The notes beneath the pieces were generated by a model. The model had not been told where the DNA came from, did not search any database, and worked only from the letters and a program-made list of their open reading frames with translations. Positions 21,950 through 33,132 of a DNA stretch of 64,000 bases are shown in pieces. The position numbers were made by a program, and so were the translations under genes. The stretch spans positions 62,001-126,000 of the forward strand of contig JAKCPI010011637.1 in the NCBI GenBank assembly GCA_023213315.1, read 5' to 3'. Source of the DNA: Euborellia annulipes. Its lineage: Eukaryota; Arthropoda; Insecta; Dermaptera; Anisolabididae. How positions within the stretch are numbered: the stretch's first letter is position 1; every line of letters starts with the position of its first letter.

Positions 21950-22060
21950 TCATTTGTAGGCGTTTCGGGAGCTCAGCATCTCCACCTACATTAGACATTA
22001 GACATTTACAGTAGACAGTTGAAGCAGGGAGAGGGGGACTTTTTTTAAATAAACATATCA
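21950..22060 (-). repeat. Possible ribozyme-element relic
   Basis: Minus strand shows GGAGA, U, GCTGAGCTCC, then GAAACG followed by AATCAATAAAAT, echoing the order core-GAAACG-AATAAA. The CTGANGA core is not intact. A single arm is seen. Confidence 0.35.
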
Positions 22061-22199
22061 TTATCAAAAGTATTACAATTTTTACAAAATGCAAATTTTA
22101 AAACATTTCAAGAATATTTTATGGTCATGGAGTCAGCAAATCACCCGCTATTGAATCGTCTTCTAACGGTTTTTCGAGACTCGCACCTTAAATAAAATT

Positions 22200-22435
22200 T
22201 AGCAATTAGCATTTTGCTTAAAATCCGGTCTCTAGTTATCATGGTAACCTCTATTGATTATAAATTTTACCTCTTGGCTTTTAATATTATGTCAGAAACT
22301 AAATAGCTCACAATTTCCTCGTAGCTTCGGTTTTGAAATGTGTGTGCTATGCGATTACACCAGTTTTTTTATTATTAGATAATTTATATCTTGATTGCAT
22401 CTAAGGTCTTTGGACTTTACATCCATACTAAAAAA
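22200..22435 (+). mobile_element. Diverged Helentron-like 3' half followed by a LINE 3' tail
   Basis: About 22220-22372 keeps TATCATGGTAACC, TATAAATTTTACCTC and the end GTGTGCTATGCGATTACACCAG of the Helentron-like family. From about 22380 the phrase TAAGGTCTTTGGACTTTACA with an A-run matches the LINE 3' tail at 19222-19252. Confidence 0.5.
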
Positions 22436-22564
22436 AAGTTCAAATAAAATAGCGTGGCTATTTAGATTGTATATGTTTTGTGTAAAACTAATTTAATGGC
22501 TTTCCAAATTTTTTTTCTGTCTCTCAATAGAGTTTAATTAACTGCAATTACAGAGAGACGGAGG

Positions 22565-22670
22565 AGAGATTGGAAGTGTTTGAAAATTTTCACGGCAGGT
22601 GGGATTTGAACCCGAGTTGTATAGCTACTCTAGATTAGTAATCCGCAGCTTAGCTGTTAGCCACGAGCTT
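22565..22670 (-). mobile_element. tRNA-Ser-like SINE head
   Basis: The minus strand has A-box TGGCTAACAGCTAAG, an anticodon-region GGATTACTAATC and B-box GGTTCAAATCC. The overall order resembles a serine tRNA with a long variable arm, but the acceptor ends do not pair. It is therefore called a tRNA-derived SINE or tRNA relic rather than a working tRNA. Confidence 0.55.
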
Positions 22671-22709
22671 TTTATTTACCTTTGGAGGGACGTTATTGTT
22701 AAGTATAGA

Positions 22710-22850
22710 AATTAAAACAATGAACTCAGTGGCTGTTTTTCTATAAACAGTGGAAGGAGCAGGAGCAGTCAAAAATAAAAAGTCTCCAATTTTTTACAAT
22801 CCAACGAGACGTTTCTGGTTAATTTTATTGACCCATCTTCAGTCTTTCAA
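22710..22850 (-). mobile_element. Solo ribozyme-type arm with tail
   Basis: A single minus-strand arm: hammerhead-like core, then GTCTCG, about 40 nt with TTTATTTTTGACTGC, and a tail containing ACAGCCA (plus-strand TGGCTGT, 22730-22736). No inverted partner is found. Confidence 0.55.
22804..22847 (-). ncRNA. Hammerhead ribozyme-like motif, close to canonical
   Basis: Minus strand: CTGAAGA, then stem II UGGgU/AaCCA in which the usual extra U pairs with an A just before GAAAC. This gives the textbook spacing CUGANGA-stem-GAAA. GTC follows. Stem I is short (TC-g-TT / AA-a-GA). It suggests the extra U of the other copies derives from a U-A pair. Confidence 0.65.
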
Positions 22851-23376
22851 AATTGTTAATGTTGAGCAGTTAGTTATGAAAAGATTCCGGAACTGAAATT
22901 TTTATCTATTTTCAATCTTAAATGATCATATTAATTAGAAATTCGATACTGTATTATTATTTGAAATGATTTTAATTAAAAGGAATTCATTAGAGAATAG
23001 GAAGGAACATGTTATTCATTCTGCTAATTAATTGAAATAATAATAAGTTAGAATGAAAGTGTTTTATACATTCAGAATATGCAACTCTTAAATGAGTATT
23101 TAAAATTTTTTTTAGGCCTTCGAGAAAGTGTTTGTGTAATTTAATGACCTTGCCAGATATGTTATGTTTCATCATTTAGTCTCTAAAACTATGACATACA
23201 GTAGAATAGCACTGTCTGCTTTTTTTGATTTTAGTTGTTTTAATAAAACTTTTTTATGTAATTATCATAATATCGTTATAAAAAACTTTATATTTTTGAG
23301 TTTTTTGTTTTTCTTCACGAAATATGAAGTTTCTTGGCCTGTTCCAACAATCTCTGAAAAACTTAGACAAACCCTT
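22851..23376. other. Unannotated stretch
   Basis: AT-rich, no supportable feature. Confidence 0.5.
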
Positions 23377-24037
23377 TTTCTTTCTCTTACCTATGTATAT
23401 ATGTAATATATATACCTATAGGAGAAAGTATTGGATTCATGTCAAAATTCGATGTCGAGATTTTGATGGATCTTCACGTTTTGAGGTCCCCTGAATCCAA
23501 AAAGTGGTTTTCGCGACATGGTCTGTCTGTGTGTGTGTGTGTGTGTGTGTTCAATTTTAAGCATGAAGGAATTGAGCTACGAGGTTGAAATTTTATATTT
23601 AAGTTAAACACCCCCGGGACCGGAAAAATAAGCTTTTAATCAAAATCGGCCAAAGAGTACTAGTACTTTACTGATGTACTTTTTCAGTTTTTTTCGATTT
23701 TCTCAAAATTCGCTCTAACGATTTTGATTAAAATACAAAAATCAATTATTTTTTAGATGCTCTTTCAAATGTATATTCTCGTTTTGCCCTCAAAATTGTT
23801 TGAAGCACTCTTTACTCTTGTGCTTCATAGAGAAGATAGGAGAAATGGTTGTCATGGTTACAAAATATAAATATTTTCCCATGTTTATAAATTTTACATC
23901 TGAATTCAAATATTCCCTACTGCCGGGAACTAAATACATGTCGACACAAAAATCTGGTGTGACAAGCACAGTTCACAACTTTCGATTACCGAAGGTAAGA
24001 GAAAGTTGTGTGCTGTGCGCCAGTCACACCAGATTTT
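23377..24037 (+). mobile_element. Helentron-like non-autonomous element, copy C
   Basis: A complete plus-strand copy of about 660 bp: CTTTCTCTTACC, AT-rich hairpin, GATGTCGAGATTTTGATGG, GAGGTCCCCTGAATCC, GACATGGTCTGTCTG and a pure GT run (23526-23549). It continues with TACTAGTACTTTACTGATG, TTGTCATGGTTAC and the terminal hairpin with GGTAAGAGAAAGT ending CACACCAGATTTTC. Confidence 0.82.
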
Positions 24038-24676
24038 CTTTTTTAAATTTTATATAGGAACACGAACGGGGGCTACCAACTCGGTACTCTTTATAAAAAT
24101 ACATGCATAGGCATAAATTTATTTTTAAATTTTTTTTAACAAGGAAATAAAAATAATTTTTTGTAGAATGTCTACATTATAATATATAAGACTCTTCCTA
24201 TTTATTTTTTTAACTAGTAAAATGATTGTAAACAACTTGGTATTCCGTCAATCAAATTTCATTCTCTCTGATGATGATATAACAACAATTCAAAGGTGAT
24301 ATCTAAGAAAAAATTTTTTAATAAGATTTTATTTATATACTTATTCATTCATAGGAAAAAAATATAATTCATGTAGTCGTTATGTTATCAATGGAAAATT
24401 TTGTCATTATATTACTTCATTTTTAATTTAAAAATGAGTTTAAAAACGAGGCCTGAAAATGGATTTTTTTAAAATACGATAATTTATTTGACAACTTTTT
24501 CGTCTTTGAAATGGAAATGTAGGATAGAATACATAAAATATAAAGAATGCGTCTATACTGACGTCAGAGAAAGAAAGTCGGGCGGAAGCTGGTTTCTGGT
24601 TTTTTTCTCCTTTTTTAGTGGCTATAAGTCGAGACAAGTCTAAAGACAATATGTATCATGGATTAGTTTAAAAAGA
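24038..24676. other. Unannotated stretch between two Helentron-like copies
   Basis: AT-rich unique sequence separating copies C and D, which lie in opposite orientation. No gene is supported. Confidence 0.45.
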
Positions 24677-25362
24677 AAAAATCTGGTGTGACTGGCGCAC
24701 AGCACACAACTTTCTCTTACCTTCGGTAATCGAAAGTTGTGCACTGTGCTTGTCACACCAGATTTTTTGTGTCGACATGTATTTAGTTCCCGGCAGTAGG
24801 GAATATTTGAATTCAGATGTAAAATTTATAAGTATGGGAAAATATTTATATTTTGTTACCATGGCAACCATTTCTCCTATCTTTCCTATGAAGCACAAGA
24901 GTAAAGTGTGCTTCAAACAATTTTGTGGGCAAAACGAGAATATACATTTGAAAGAGCATCTAAAAAATAATTGATTTTTGAATTTTAATCAAAATCGTTA
25001 GAGCGAATTTTGAGAAAATCGAAAAAAAACTGAAAAAGTACATCAGTAAAGTACTAGTACTCTTTGGCCGATTTTGATTATAAGCTTATTTTTCCGGTCC
25101 CGGGGGGTGTTTAACTTAAATATAAAATTTCAGCCTCATAGCTCAATTCCTTCATGCTTAAAATTTGACACACACCCACCCACCCACCCACCCACCCACC
25201 CACCCACACACACAGACAGACCATGTCGCGAAAACCACTTTTTTGGATTCAGGGGACCTCAAAACGTGAAGATCCATCAAAATCTCGACATCGAATTTTT
25301 GACATGAATCCAATACTTTCTCTCTATATATATATTACATATATACATAGGTAAGAGAAAGT
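24677..25362 (-). mobile_element. Helentron-like non-autonomous element, copy D
   Basis: A complete minus-strand copy very similar to copy B. The position-locked microsatellite is GGGT/GTGT type (plus strand CCCA/CACA, about 25172-25216). Both sub-terminal repeats and the terminal palindrome are present. No target duplication. Confidence 0.82.
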
Positions 25363-25429
25363 AAAAGGAAAGCGATGGATTTGGGTCATCCTATCACATA
25401 CAGATCAGGGGACATTTTTTCAGGACTTT

Positions 25430-25565
25430 TCGACATGACTTTTTATTTTTCGATATACCTGATGATGATCAAATAAATTTGGACTGAAACGTCGAGAATT
25501 TTGGAGTTTCATTGTTAGAGAGACTAATTCTTCCTGGATGCCACCTCCTGTATAAATCACATTAT
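25430..25565 (+). mobile_element. Solo ribozyme-type arm
   Basis: A core at 25459-25493 (CTGATGA, U, a weak stem II, GAAAC, GTC) is followed by TTTCATTGTTAGAGAGAC, CTTCCTGG and CACCTCCTGT. These resemble the right arm and tail of the element at 5535-5873, so both probably belong to one subfamily. There is no inverted partner. Confidence 0.55.
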
Positions 25566-26405
25566 ATTATTATATTTATTATCTTTATATATTTTATTAT
25601 ACTTTACCTACGTTCATTGCCTAATGCATTAAGCATGTAAACACTATCAGACTATCTATCACATTCATGCTTCTCAATGCTCAGAGAATATTAAAATATA
25701 AAATTCCTGATATCTCAAATAATATTAAATTCCTGACAATACTTAAAAAATACTAAAATATAAAATATCTTGTGAACCCTGGCTTACTATATATAAATAC
25801 TAAAACAGATTCTATGAATCCCTGACGCAAATTCAAATACTCTCTTATGAATATTGAATTTGGTACGACATATCAAACGAGCATGGCATGTTTATTTTCT
25901 CGGCGATCCTGAATCGAATCTCAAAAGATTTTATTATTTTCTCTAAAACTAGATTAATTTAATAAAATAAATCTTAAAGTATAGTTAGTTTATTATATTT
26001 ATTAAATTTTCTCCTAACCACCCCAATGGATTAATAGTTATAATTATAATATTTAATTTACTTTTTTCTTCTATCTAGTCAATGAATTAAATATGTATCC
26101 ATATCTTCTAAAGATCAACATTAAATTTACATCTTATCATATGCGAATTACAATTAACAATAAATAATTTTAATTCTATAAGAGTATTCTTACATATTTT
26201 ATAATTCATTTATGTAATATTCATATTAGATATTCTAAACATGAAAAATATCAATTTATTAGAAAGATCCGTTTTAGTTTTAAACATTACATCTCAATGA
26301 GCATGTTGGCGTGTTTGCGTTAATTAGTCCCGATTTTGAAAATTCCTTTAAATTAGATTTAACATAATCAAAAATTATTAAAAAAAAACTGAATTTGTGC
26401 GAGAA
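25566..26405. other. Unannotated AT-rich stretch
   Basis: No gene or structured repeat could be supported. Confidence 0.5.
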
Positions 26406-26655
26406 ATTGGTTAATCGATTTTAATCTGAAAGTTTATTCGTAGATTCTGTTGGTCTTGTTCAGGAGTATTACAACTAGGGTCCGACCGAAACAAGATTTT
26501 CAGTCGAAACCGAAACCGAATTTCGGCCTCAATTTTAGTTTCGGCCGAAACCGAAACTTGGGTCGGTTCCTAATTAAAACAAATAAATGTTTTATTCTCC
26601 TGAACAAGACCAACAGAATCTAGGAGTAAACTTCCAGATTAAAATCGATTAATAA
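26406..26655. repeat. Inverted repeat interrupted by a hAT MITE
   Basis: Arms about 26406-26467 and 26594-26655 are inverted copies sharing TAATCGATTTTAATCTG and GATTCTGTTGGTCTTGTTCA. The central part carries the hAT MITE at 26476-26572. It is a fold-back element of unknown class. Confidence 0.7.
26476..26572 (-). mobile_element. hAT MITE, TAGGGTCCGACCGAA family (97 bp)
   Basis: Ends TAGGGTCCGACC and GGTCGGTTCCTA with flanks ATTACAAC and ATTAAAAC (8 bp, one mismatch). The interior is rich in CCGAAA repeats. It is in the opposite orientation to the copies at 47886 and 53632 and much shorter. Confidence 0.82.
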
Positions 26656-28011
26656 TGAAAAATATATCAAGGCTTAATTAATACAGTATTTAATAGTTTA
26701 ATAAAATTCAAATGTGAAAAAATTTTAATTTAATTTTATTCTGTAACGTTTCGACACATACGTATTTCTATTTACCTTAAAAAGCATAAATATTGAAATT
26801 AAATAACCCATATGGTATAGTATTGGCTTTTTGTGCTAGGGATCGAATAGAAATTCTTTTTAAATATTTTTGATTTCTTCATTTGATTAATTCAATAGAT
26901 ATTTTATTTTTATCTTTGAAAATTTAAGGAAATAAACTTTGATAAATTTATCGACTTTTGATTATTTAACTAGCTCTATAAATATTATTGAATTCTTAAA
27001 TTTCTATTATAAACAACTATTAATGCTATTGTATGTAGTGTAGACAGGGCAGGATTACAAAAAATTTATCATCTCGGCCAAACTACGTTAGAATTTGCGT
27101 CGTTGCCATTTACCCACTGACCATCCGCTTTATGGGAACTTTGGAGTAGTGGAAACTTTTAGGGACAAATCCAAAAACATTATTTTATAAAAAACTTGTC
27201 ATTAATTAAATATTACATTTTTTTTATTTATATGTGAAAACAAAGGAAGTCTTTCGTCCCCTTCTTTCCCTACCCCCTCCCCTATACCTCATTTTTTAAG
27301 CCTAAATTGCTATTGCTTTGGACCAATGCTCAAATAACCATTTAGTTAGTAGGTCATTTAGCTTGCCTATCTTCCAGTAAATAAACACAAATAAAGTGCG
27401 CAACACCATGTTAGACAATTGATAGTTTATTTTTAAAAAAATCACTAAGCGAATAATAATACGATACAACTATATTTCTTCGAAGACTGTCTCACTCACC
27501 CCTGTCCAAAACTGATTGATATTAAAGTAGTTGAATTTGTAAGACCTCAAGACTTGACCTACTATAATTATATTATATTATTCAATAATATTTATTTAAT
27601 TTTTTTATGAAGTTTCTTAATATATATGAGAGGTCAATCATTTAATCTCGTCTCTCCTTATTTCTTTTCTTTCGTTATCCTTTCTTTCTAATAGTTACGA
27701 AAATCGTTGATTAAAGCCTGTTAAATACATTATTTGGAACTGAAATAACATGTAAACATCAAATCGAATACCTTTTGAAGTGTTTTTTTTTTTTTTTTTT
27801 TAGATAGAAATTTCCAAACTTTTTGGTTTGCGAAAGGCTAGTAGAAAATAATGTAATTTGTGACTTTTTTTTAGGCATCGAAAGGCTTTTTGTGCTGTAC
27901 ACATTCATTTATTTATTTTATTCCATAACTCTTCGAGAGGTAGTGCCGTTGACATTGTCATTTATAAAGCCAAGGTATATTGATTTTGACCCCAAATTTA
28001 TTTAATTCAAT
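26656..28011. other. Unannotated stretch
   Basis: AT-rich; a phrase CAGGGCAGGATTAC near 27048 may be a lone hAT terminus, and a T-run lies at 27783-27802. No gene is supported. Confidence 0.45.
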
Positions 28012-28108
28012 TTAATAACAATGAATAGAAGTATGGTGGCTGTGAATAAAGTTGATTGGAGAAAGGGCAGGTTCAGCAAATAAAAAGCCTTTATATGCTT
28101 CTCGACTC

Positions 28109-28151
28109 CGGAGACGTTTCGAGACAAATTTAATATCTCATCATCAGTCCG
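28109..28151 (-). ncRNA. Hammerhead ribozyme-like motif, left arm
   Basis: Identical in every core and stem position to 30168-30210, on the minus strand. It therefore faces outward from the left arm, towards the tail with TCACAGCCA. Confidence 0.78.
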
Positions 28152-28638
28152 ACTAAAAATGTACATACAAGAGTAATTAATTTTCGATATATAATAGAAG
28201 TTATAAAAAGACACATTGTGGCGAAAAAATATTACATCGAAATGTTGCATAAAGGTGGTCATTAATTATACAGTACATGTACATGTGAATTTATTATAAT
28301 GAAAACGTCTCGAAGTGCACATGACATAAAAATTTTCTCAATATACTCAAACCCGAAATGTCTTTCATTTTTATATAATTCTTATTCAAATAAAATTTTA
28401 TTTCGGGACCATCGAAAGGTTAATCCCTAGGTCAAGGCGTTTTAAAAACAAAGTGGAATTAGATATAATTTTCTTATTACAAATAAATTATAAAATATTT
28501 AAAGTTTTGACATTTCGGTAATTAATTTTTTGATTTTTTGAACAAAGGGCTCTAGCTCACAACTCACTGCGCATTGTTGGTAAAAAATTTTAATTCATTT
28601 TAAGATATTATTTTTCATTTTTTTTTATATTTTTATTT

Positions 28639-29103
28639 TTATCGCACGCTTGCCCCTGAGGTGAGAATGGCATCATAAACACAACCCAGGCTATCACAGT
28701 CAGTGTGGAAATTGATGGCTTTTTGCCCAAACACCTTTATATAGCATTTTTCGAGCGTTAGGCGTTTGACAGTGTTATTCTCTTTGGCGATCATCAGTGG
28801 ATTATCAAAATCAAATGAATGATCACACTCCAAACTGTGAAACGCCAACGCTGTTGATCGTTTTTAGTTTTTATGGTGTATTGGTGTTCTCCCCGACGGA
28901 TGGAAAATTTGCGGCCCGTCTGCCCCACGTAGTAGGAACCTGGATGTGGGCAATCCAAACACTTGAACGCATACACAACACCTGTTTGATTATCGAGACT
29001 GATTTTATCTTTTGTGTTGTACAGGCGCATCAACGTGTTATTGGATTTCGGAGCCAAAGAGATGTTAAAATCTTTGAATATTTTTTTAGTATTTTCTGTA
29101 ACT
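28639..29103 (-). pseudogene. Penelope-like GIY-YIG endonuclease domain, minus-strand arm, frameshifted
   Basis: The inverted copy of the domain at 29217-29681. It matches up to IKTK, where an A-run is one base shorter than in the plus-strand copy (plus-strand T-run at 28861-28865). This splits the frame into two overlapping pieces. The GVVY and YYVGQTGR motifs and the C-terminal CVYDAILTSGASVR are both still readable. Confidence 0.83.
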
Positions 29104-29105
29104 TG

Positions 29106-29681
29106 TCACTATTAAATAAAATTGTTTCACAATTTAAAAACAGAGCACAACAAACTAATGCAAAACCTAGTGACCAACCACCCCCGACATTTTATTCTGT
29201 TTCTTACATTCCAGGAGTTACAGAAAATACTAAAAAAATATTCAAAGATTTTAACATCTCTTTGGCTCCGAAATCCAATAACACGTTGATGCGCCTGTAC
29301 AACACAAAAGATAAAATCAGTCTCGATAATCAAACAGGTGTTGTGTATGCGTTCAAGTGTTTGGATTGCCCACATCCAGGTTCCTACTACGTGGGGCAGA
29401 CGGGCCGCAAATTTTCCATCCGTCGGGGAGAACACCAATACACCATAAAAACTAAAAAACGATCAACAGCGTTGGCGTTTCACAGTTTGGAGTGTGATCA
29501 TTCATTTGATTTTGATAATCCACTGATGATCGCCAAAGAGAATAACACTGTCAAACGCCTAACGCTCGAAAAATGCTATATAAAGGTGTTTGGGCAAAAA
29601 GCCATCAATTTCCACACTGACTGTGATAGCCTGGGTTGTGTTTATGATGCCATTCTCACCTCAGGGGCAAGCGTGCGATAA
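29106..29681 (+). pseudogene. Penelope-like GIY-YIG endonuclease domain, plus-strand arm
   Basis: The open frame to TAA at 29681 encodes the linker and endonuclease end of a Penelope-like polyprotein. It has SYIPGVTENTKK, then NTLMRLYNTKDK, then GVVY (about 29337) and YYVGQTGR (about 29385-29408), the GIY and YIG halves. R..EH follows. A C-x2-C pair lies between the halves and histidines downstream (HSLECDH), as in the zinc-binding CCHH form typical of this group. The end, ...CVYDAILTSGASVR, is intact. In life this domain nicks DNA for target-primed reverse transcription. The reverse transcriptase is missing, so the copy cannot act alone. The same frame stays open upstream (from 28797) only because it runs antisense through the other arm. 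Confidence 0.85.
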
Positions 29682-30167
29682 AAATAAAAATATAAAAAAA
29701 ATGAAAAATAATATCTTAAAATGAATTAAAATTTTTTACCAACAATGCGCAGTGAGTTGTGAGCTAGAGCCCTTTGTTCAAAAAATCAAAAAATTAATTA
29801 CCGAAATGTCAAAACTTTAAATATTTTATAATTTATTTGTAATAAGAAAATTATATCTAATTCCACTTTGTTTTTAAAACGCCTTGACCTAGGGATTAAC
29901 CTTTCGATGGTCCCGAAATAAAATTTTATTTGAATAAGAATTATATATAAATGAAAGACATTTCGGGTTTGAGTATATTGAGAAATTTTTTATGTCATGT
30001 GCACTTCGAGACGTTTTCATTATAATAAATTCACATGTACATGTACTGTATAATTAATGACCACCTTTATGCAACATTTCGATGTAATATTTTTTCGCCA
30101 CAATGTGTCTTTTTATAACTTCTATTATATATCGAAAATTAATTACTCTTGTATGTACATTTTTAGT

Positions 30168-30210
30168 CGGACTGATGATGAGATATTAAATTTGTCTCGA
30201 AACGTCTCCG
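30168..30210 (+). ncRNA. Hammerhead ribozyme-like motif of the Penelope-like element
   Basis: CGGA, core CTGATGA (30172-30178), U, stem II GAGAU..GUCUC, GAAAC (30199-30203), GTC (30204-30206), TCCG. Stem I is TCCG/CGGA. Penelope-like elements are known to carry hammerheads in their terminal repeats, which supports the call. Stem III is reduced to the self-complementary ACGT. Confidence 0.78.
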
Positions 30211-30281
30211 GAGTCGAGAAGCATATAAAGGCTTTTTATTTGCTGAACCTGCCCTTTCTCCAATCAAATTAATAACAATGA

Positions 30282-31764
30282 TATGAATAATCAGATTATG
30301 AAGCCAGAATATGGAGAAAGAGAGATTCAAAATTTAAAAATTAATTACGTATATCATAAATTTAATTTAATTAGTAAAATAAAAGCATAAAATTAATATT
30401 TATCTCAGTCAGTCTCAGTCAGGATTCACGTAAAAGGATTCTTGCGGAAAATATGAATACGTTGACGCGTAGACCAGATTTGATTAAAAAAAAAAATAGG
30501 CTTCAAAATTACATCTTTTTTTCTAATTAACGAAACAAACCCCAAGAAACCCAGAACACCCAGGCAACCCACAACATTAGTATCATCAAAAAATATGTAA
30601 TCTTCCTTTAAAAAATAATTTAAAATTTTATATGTTCTAAATGGTGAAAAATTTTTGTGATTCGTGCATAATTTAGATATTAGGCCTATAATTAACCATT
30701 TATTATAAAAACTCTTACCTGGTACACTTATTAGCTATCAACGACAAGCCCCCCTCCCCCCGTGACTGAGAAATTAGGGACAAATGTCAATACTAATATT
30801 GATAACATAAAAGTCAAACGATGTGGGTTTGTGTCCCAGCCAGTCTGTTGAATATATGGATACCAAATCGTATTCTCGTAAAAGTATGGATCTGGATCAC
30901 ATATATCGTCATTAATATAATTACATATCGTTTAAAGTCTAAAAGGCCAAAAATACCGATAAACGCCTTTTTATCAAGCCTAGAACTACCTACCCTTTTT
31001 TCAACTTTAAATATATTTGTAAGGTCATTTTTGATGATTGGAGCATCCTTGAAAAATATACTTTCGATTATATATAAACGAAAGAATTGGTCTAGCTAGC
31101 ATACTGGGACAAGTTAACACACGACAAAGTGAATTTAAAGGCGCATCGTTCTCTATTCTCAACAAGAAAAAATGTTCTAATAATTCTTGAATTCTTAATA
31201 AAAAGGGAGAAAACTGGGGGAATAAGTAAACAAATTTATTTCGACTAGCACGAAATATAATAAATAATTCGTAGTGTATAATTTCGGACACTTTCGATGA
31301 TAAGTAGCGCATATCATTCAGTCACTCAATTTATTTCTGTGAGTGAATCTCTGTGTGTGGAATTTTCAATTCATTCACTTACTTAAATATCTAAGAATCA
31401 TCTCTTATTATTTTTCTTGATTTGGAATTCAATATTTAAACAATTTATTTTAGATATGATTTCAAGAAAGATAATGATAAATTTTATGTTCCACCTTAAT
31501 TAAGAAAGAGGATGTTAATTATCATTGATTCCTTTTACTAATTAACGTTTAAATTTAAATCAAGGTCGTATTTATTCCATTTGTTTCTAAATTTAATTTA
31601 ATTAAAAAGGTAGTCGTCACTTTGTCGGAAGTTCCATAATATCTGATCGAAATTAGTAAAAAATTATATCAGAATAGGATGTATAAAGTCCAAACTATAT
31701 TAATAACACTGGCCGACAAGATTTGGGTCACAAAAAATCTGATTAGTGAATCTATTTTATTTTG
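30282..31764. other. Unannotated AT-rich stretch
   Basis: No gene is supported. Open frames at 30821-31312 on either strand have no recognisable product. Confidence 0.45.
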
Positions 31765-32445
31765 AATTTTCAAGATATTTTTAAAGCGACATCCCTTAAA
31801 AATATGCAGATAGTTATAATACAAATAAATTTTAATAATGAAGGATTGGAGAAGTTTCAGCCTAATCGGAGGTCAATTAGACGTGTCGAAAACGGCTTAA
31901 AGTTTAGAAAATCGAAATTTTTAAGTTTTTCTTTGCTTTGGACACCCCTAATGCAATTTTTACCATGCCTAAATGCAACAAACATATTTTTACGATATTC
32001 TATAGTTCTTTGGCTTTCCAAAAATCATTGATTCGTGAAAATCTGTTTATTATGAACGAAATTATTAACAAAATAGTTATCAAAGTATGTTAAAAAAACA
32101 CTTTGGCTGCCTATCTTTTAGGCGCTTTGCTCATAGGAATAAACTTATAACTTGTATATATTTTTTAATTATTTTGTTAATAATATCGTTAATAATCAAC
32201 AGATTTTCATGGATGAATGATTTTTGGAAAGCCAAAGAGCTATAGAATATCGGAAATATATAATTTCGCAATTAGGGGCGGTAAAAATTGCATTAGAGGT
32301 GCACAAAGCAAAAAAAAACTTAAAATATTCGATTTTTTCTAAACTTTTAACCGTTTACGTCTAAATGGCCTCCGCTTAAAATTTATATGTATTATAACAA
32401 TCTACATATTTTAAGGGGTGTCGCCTTAAAAATATCTTAAAAATG
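31765..32445. repeat. Large imperfect palindrome
   Basis: Arms about 31765-32080 and 32160-32445 are inverted and diverged. Shared phrases include AAGATATTTTTAA..GCGAC, TTTGGCTTTCCAAAAATCAT and ATGCAATTTTTACC. It looks like an old fold-back or MITE-type element with no coding potential or clear duplication. Confidence 0.6.
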
Positions 32446-32888
32446 CAATATAAGAGGCGTTTTAGAGCACATTTTTTTTATTAAAATTTATTTTCTCTAT
32501 ATCTTAAAACTGTGCCTGATACGAAGAACAAAATACGAAGAAGACTAGCTAAGTCTAATGATCAAAATAAAAAAAAATTCTGGATTAATAATTTATTATA
32601 AATATAAATTCTTAAGTTTTTTAAGTTTTCTTTGTAATGTTTTTTCAGACGAACTATTTATTCACTTTTATAAAAGTTTTCTTGTATTTTGCTTTTTGTA
32701 AAATGTATTATAAAAAGTGGGGCTGAATGACCAAGGTCAAAGGCCGGAAAATAAAGAAAAAAAAAAAGTTTTCTTTTATTAAATGATTTCTTTCACAATT
32801 ATTATTAATAGTAAAGAAAAAGACATTTTTGGCATTATTCGTAATTTATTTTAGTAAGTAATTATTAATACAAATTAACAACATAAAT

Positions 32889-33078
32889 GCCCGGGAGCTG
32901 TGGCCCAGTGAGAAGACATTAGCCTCTCGCACCAGAGTCCCGGGTTCGCTTCCCGCCCCAAGCGGGAAAAATTTATTTCATTTGATTTGACTACAAATCA
33001 TTTGAAATAAATAGGGATGGGGTCTAAATGGCCTTAGATGCCGAAAAAGACCTTAAAAAAAAAAAAAAAAAAAACAAC
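32889..33078 (+). mobile_element. SINE family 2, full length, 12-bp target duplication
   Basis: Flanked by AACAACATAAAT (32877-32888 and 33079-33090). The head has an A-box-like TGGCCCAGTGAG and B-box GGTTCGCTTCC. The body hairpin TTTATTTCATTTGATTTG/CAAATCATTTGAAATAAA and the 3' module AAATGGCCTTAGATGCCG precede AAAAAGACCTTAAAA. This is the reference copy of family 2 (190 bp). Confidence 0.9.
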
Positions 33079-33093
33079 AACAACATAAATTAC

Positions 33094-33132
33094 AACGTTT
33101 CTGCCGCACACTGTTTTTGCAGCCGTCTTCAG
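33094..33132 (-). ncRNA. Hammerhead-like motif
   Basis: Minus strand: CTGAAGA, CG, stem II GCTGC/GCGGC (one wobble), A, GAAAC, GTT. Stem I is not convincing. Confidence 0.5.

Larger units (their letters stand above)
28025..30268 (-). mobile_element. Penelope-like element, 5'-truncated inverted pair
   Basis: Direct repeats TTAATAACAATGA (28012-28024 and 30269-30281) bracket 2244 bp. Left and right arms (about 28046-29103 and 29217-30267) are nearly identical inverted copies around a spacer of about 113 bp. Each arm has the 3' part of a Penelope-like ORF with a GIY-YIG endonuclease, a 3' untranslated region and an outward hammerhead-like motif. Only the left arm has the tail with TCACAGCCA (minus strand, 28037-28045). 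No reverse-transcriptase domain remains. The high arm identity suggests a young insertion. Confidence 0.88.

Noticed and set aside
18261..25216. CRISPR-like regular repeats in the CCCA/CACA arrays
   Set aside because: They are simple microsatellites without spacers, and the sequence is a eukaryotic nuclear genome.
28797..29105. The first 100 codons of the long plus-strand frame through the Penelope-like palindrome, taken as an N-terminal domain
   Set aside because: This part is the antisense of the left-arm endonuclease; only the portion from about 29106 is genuine coding sequence.
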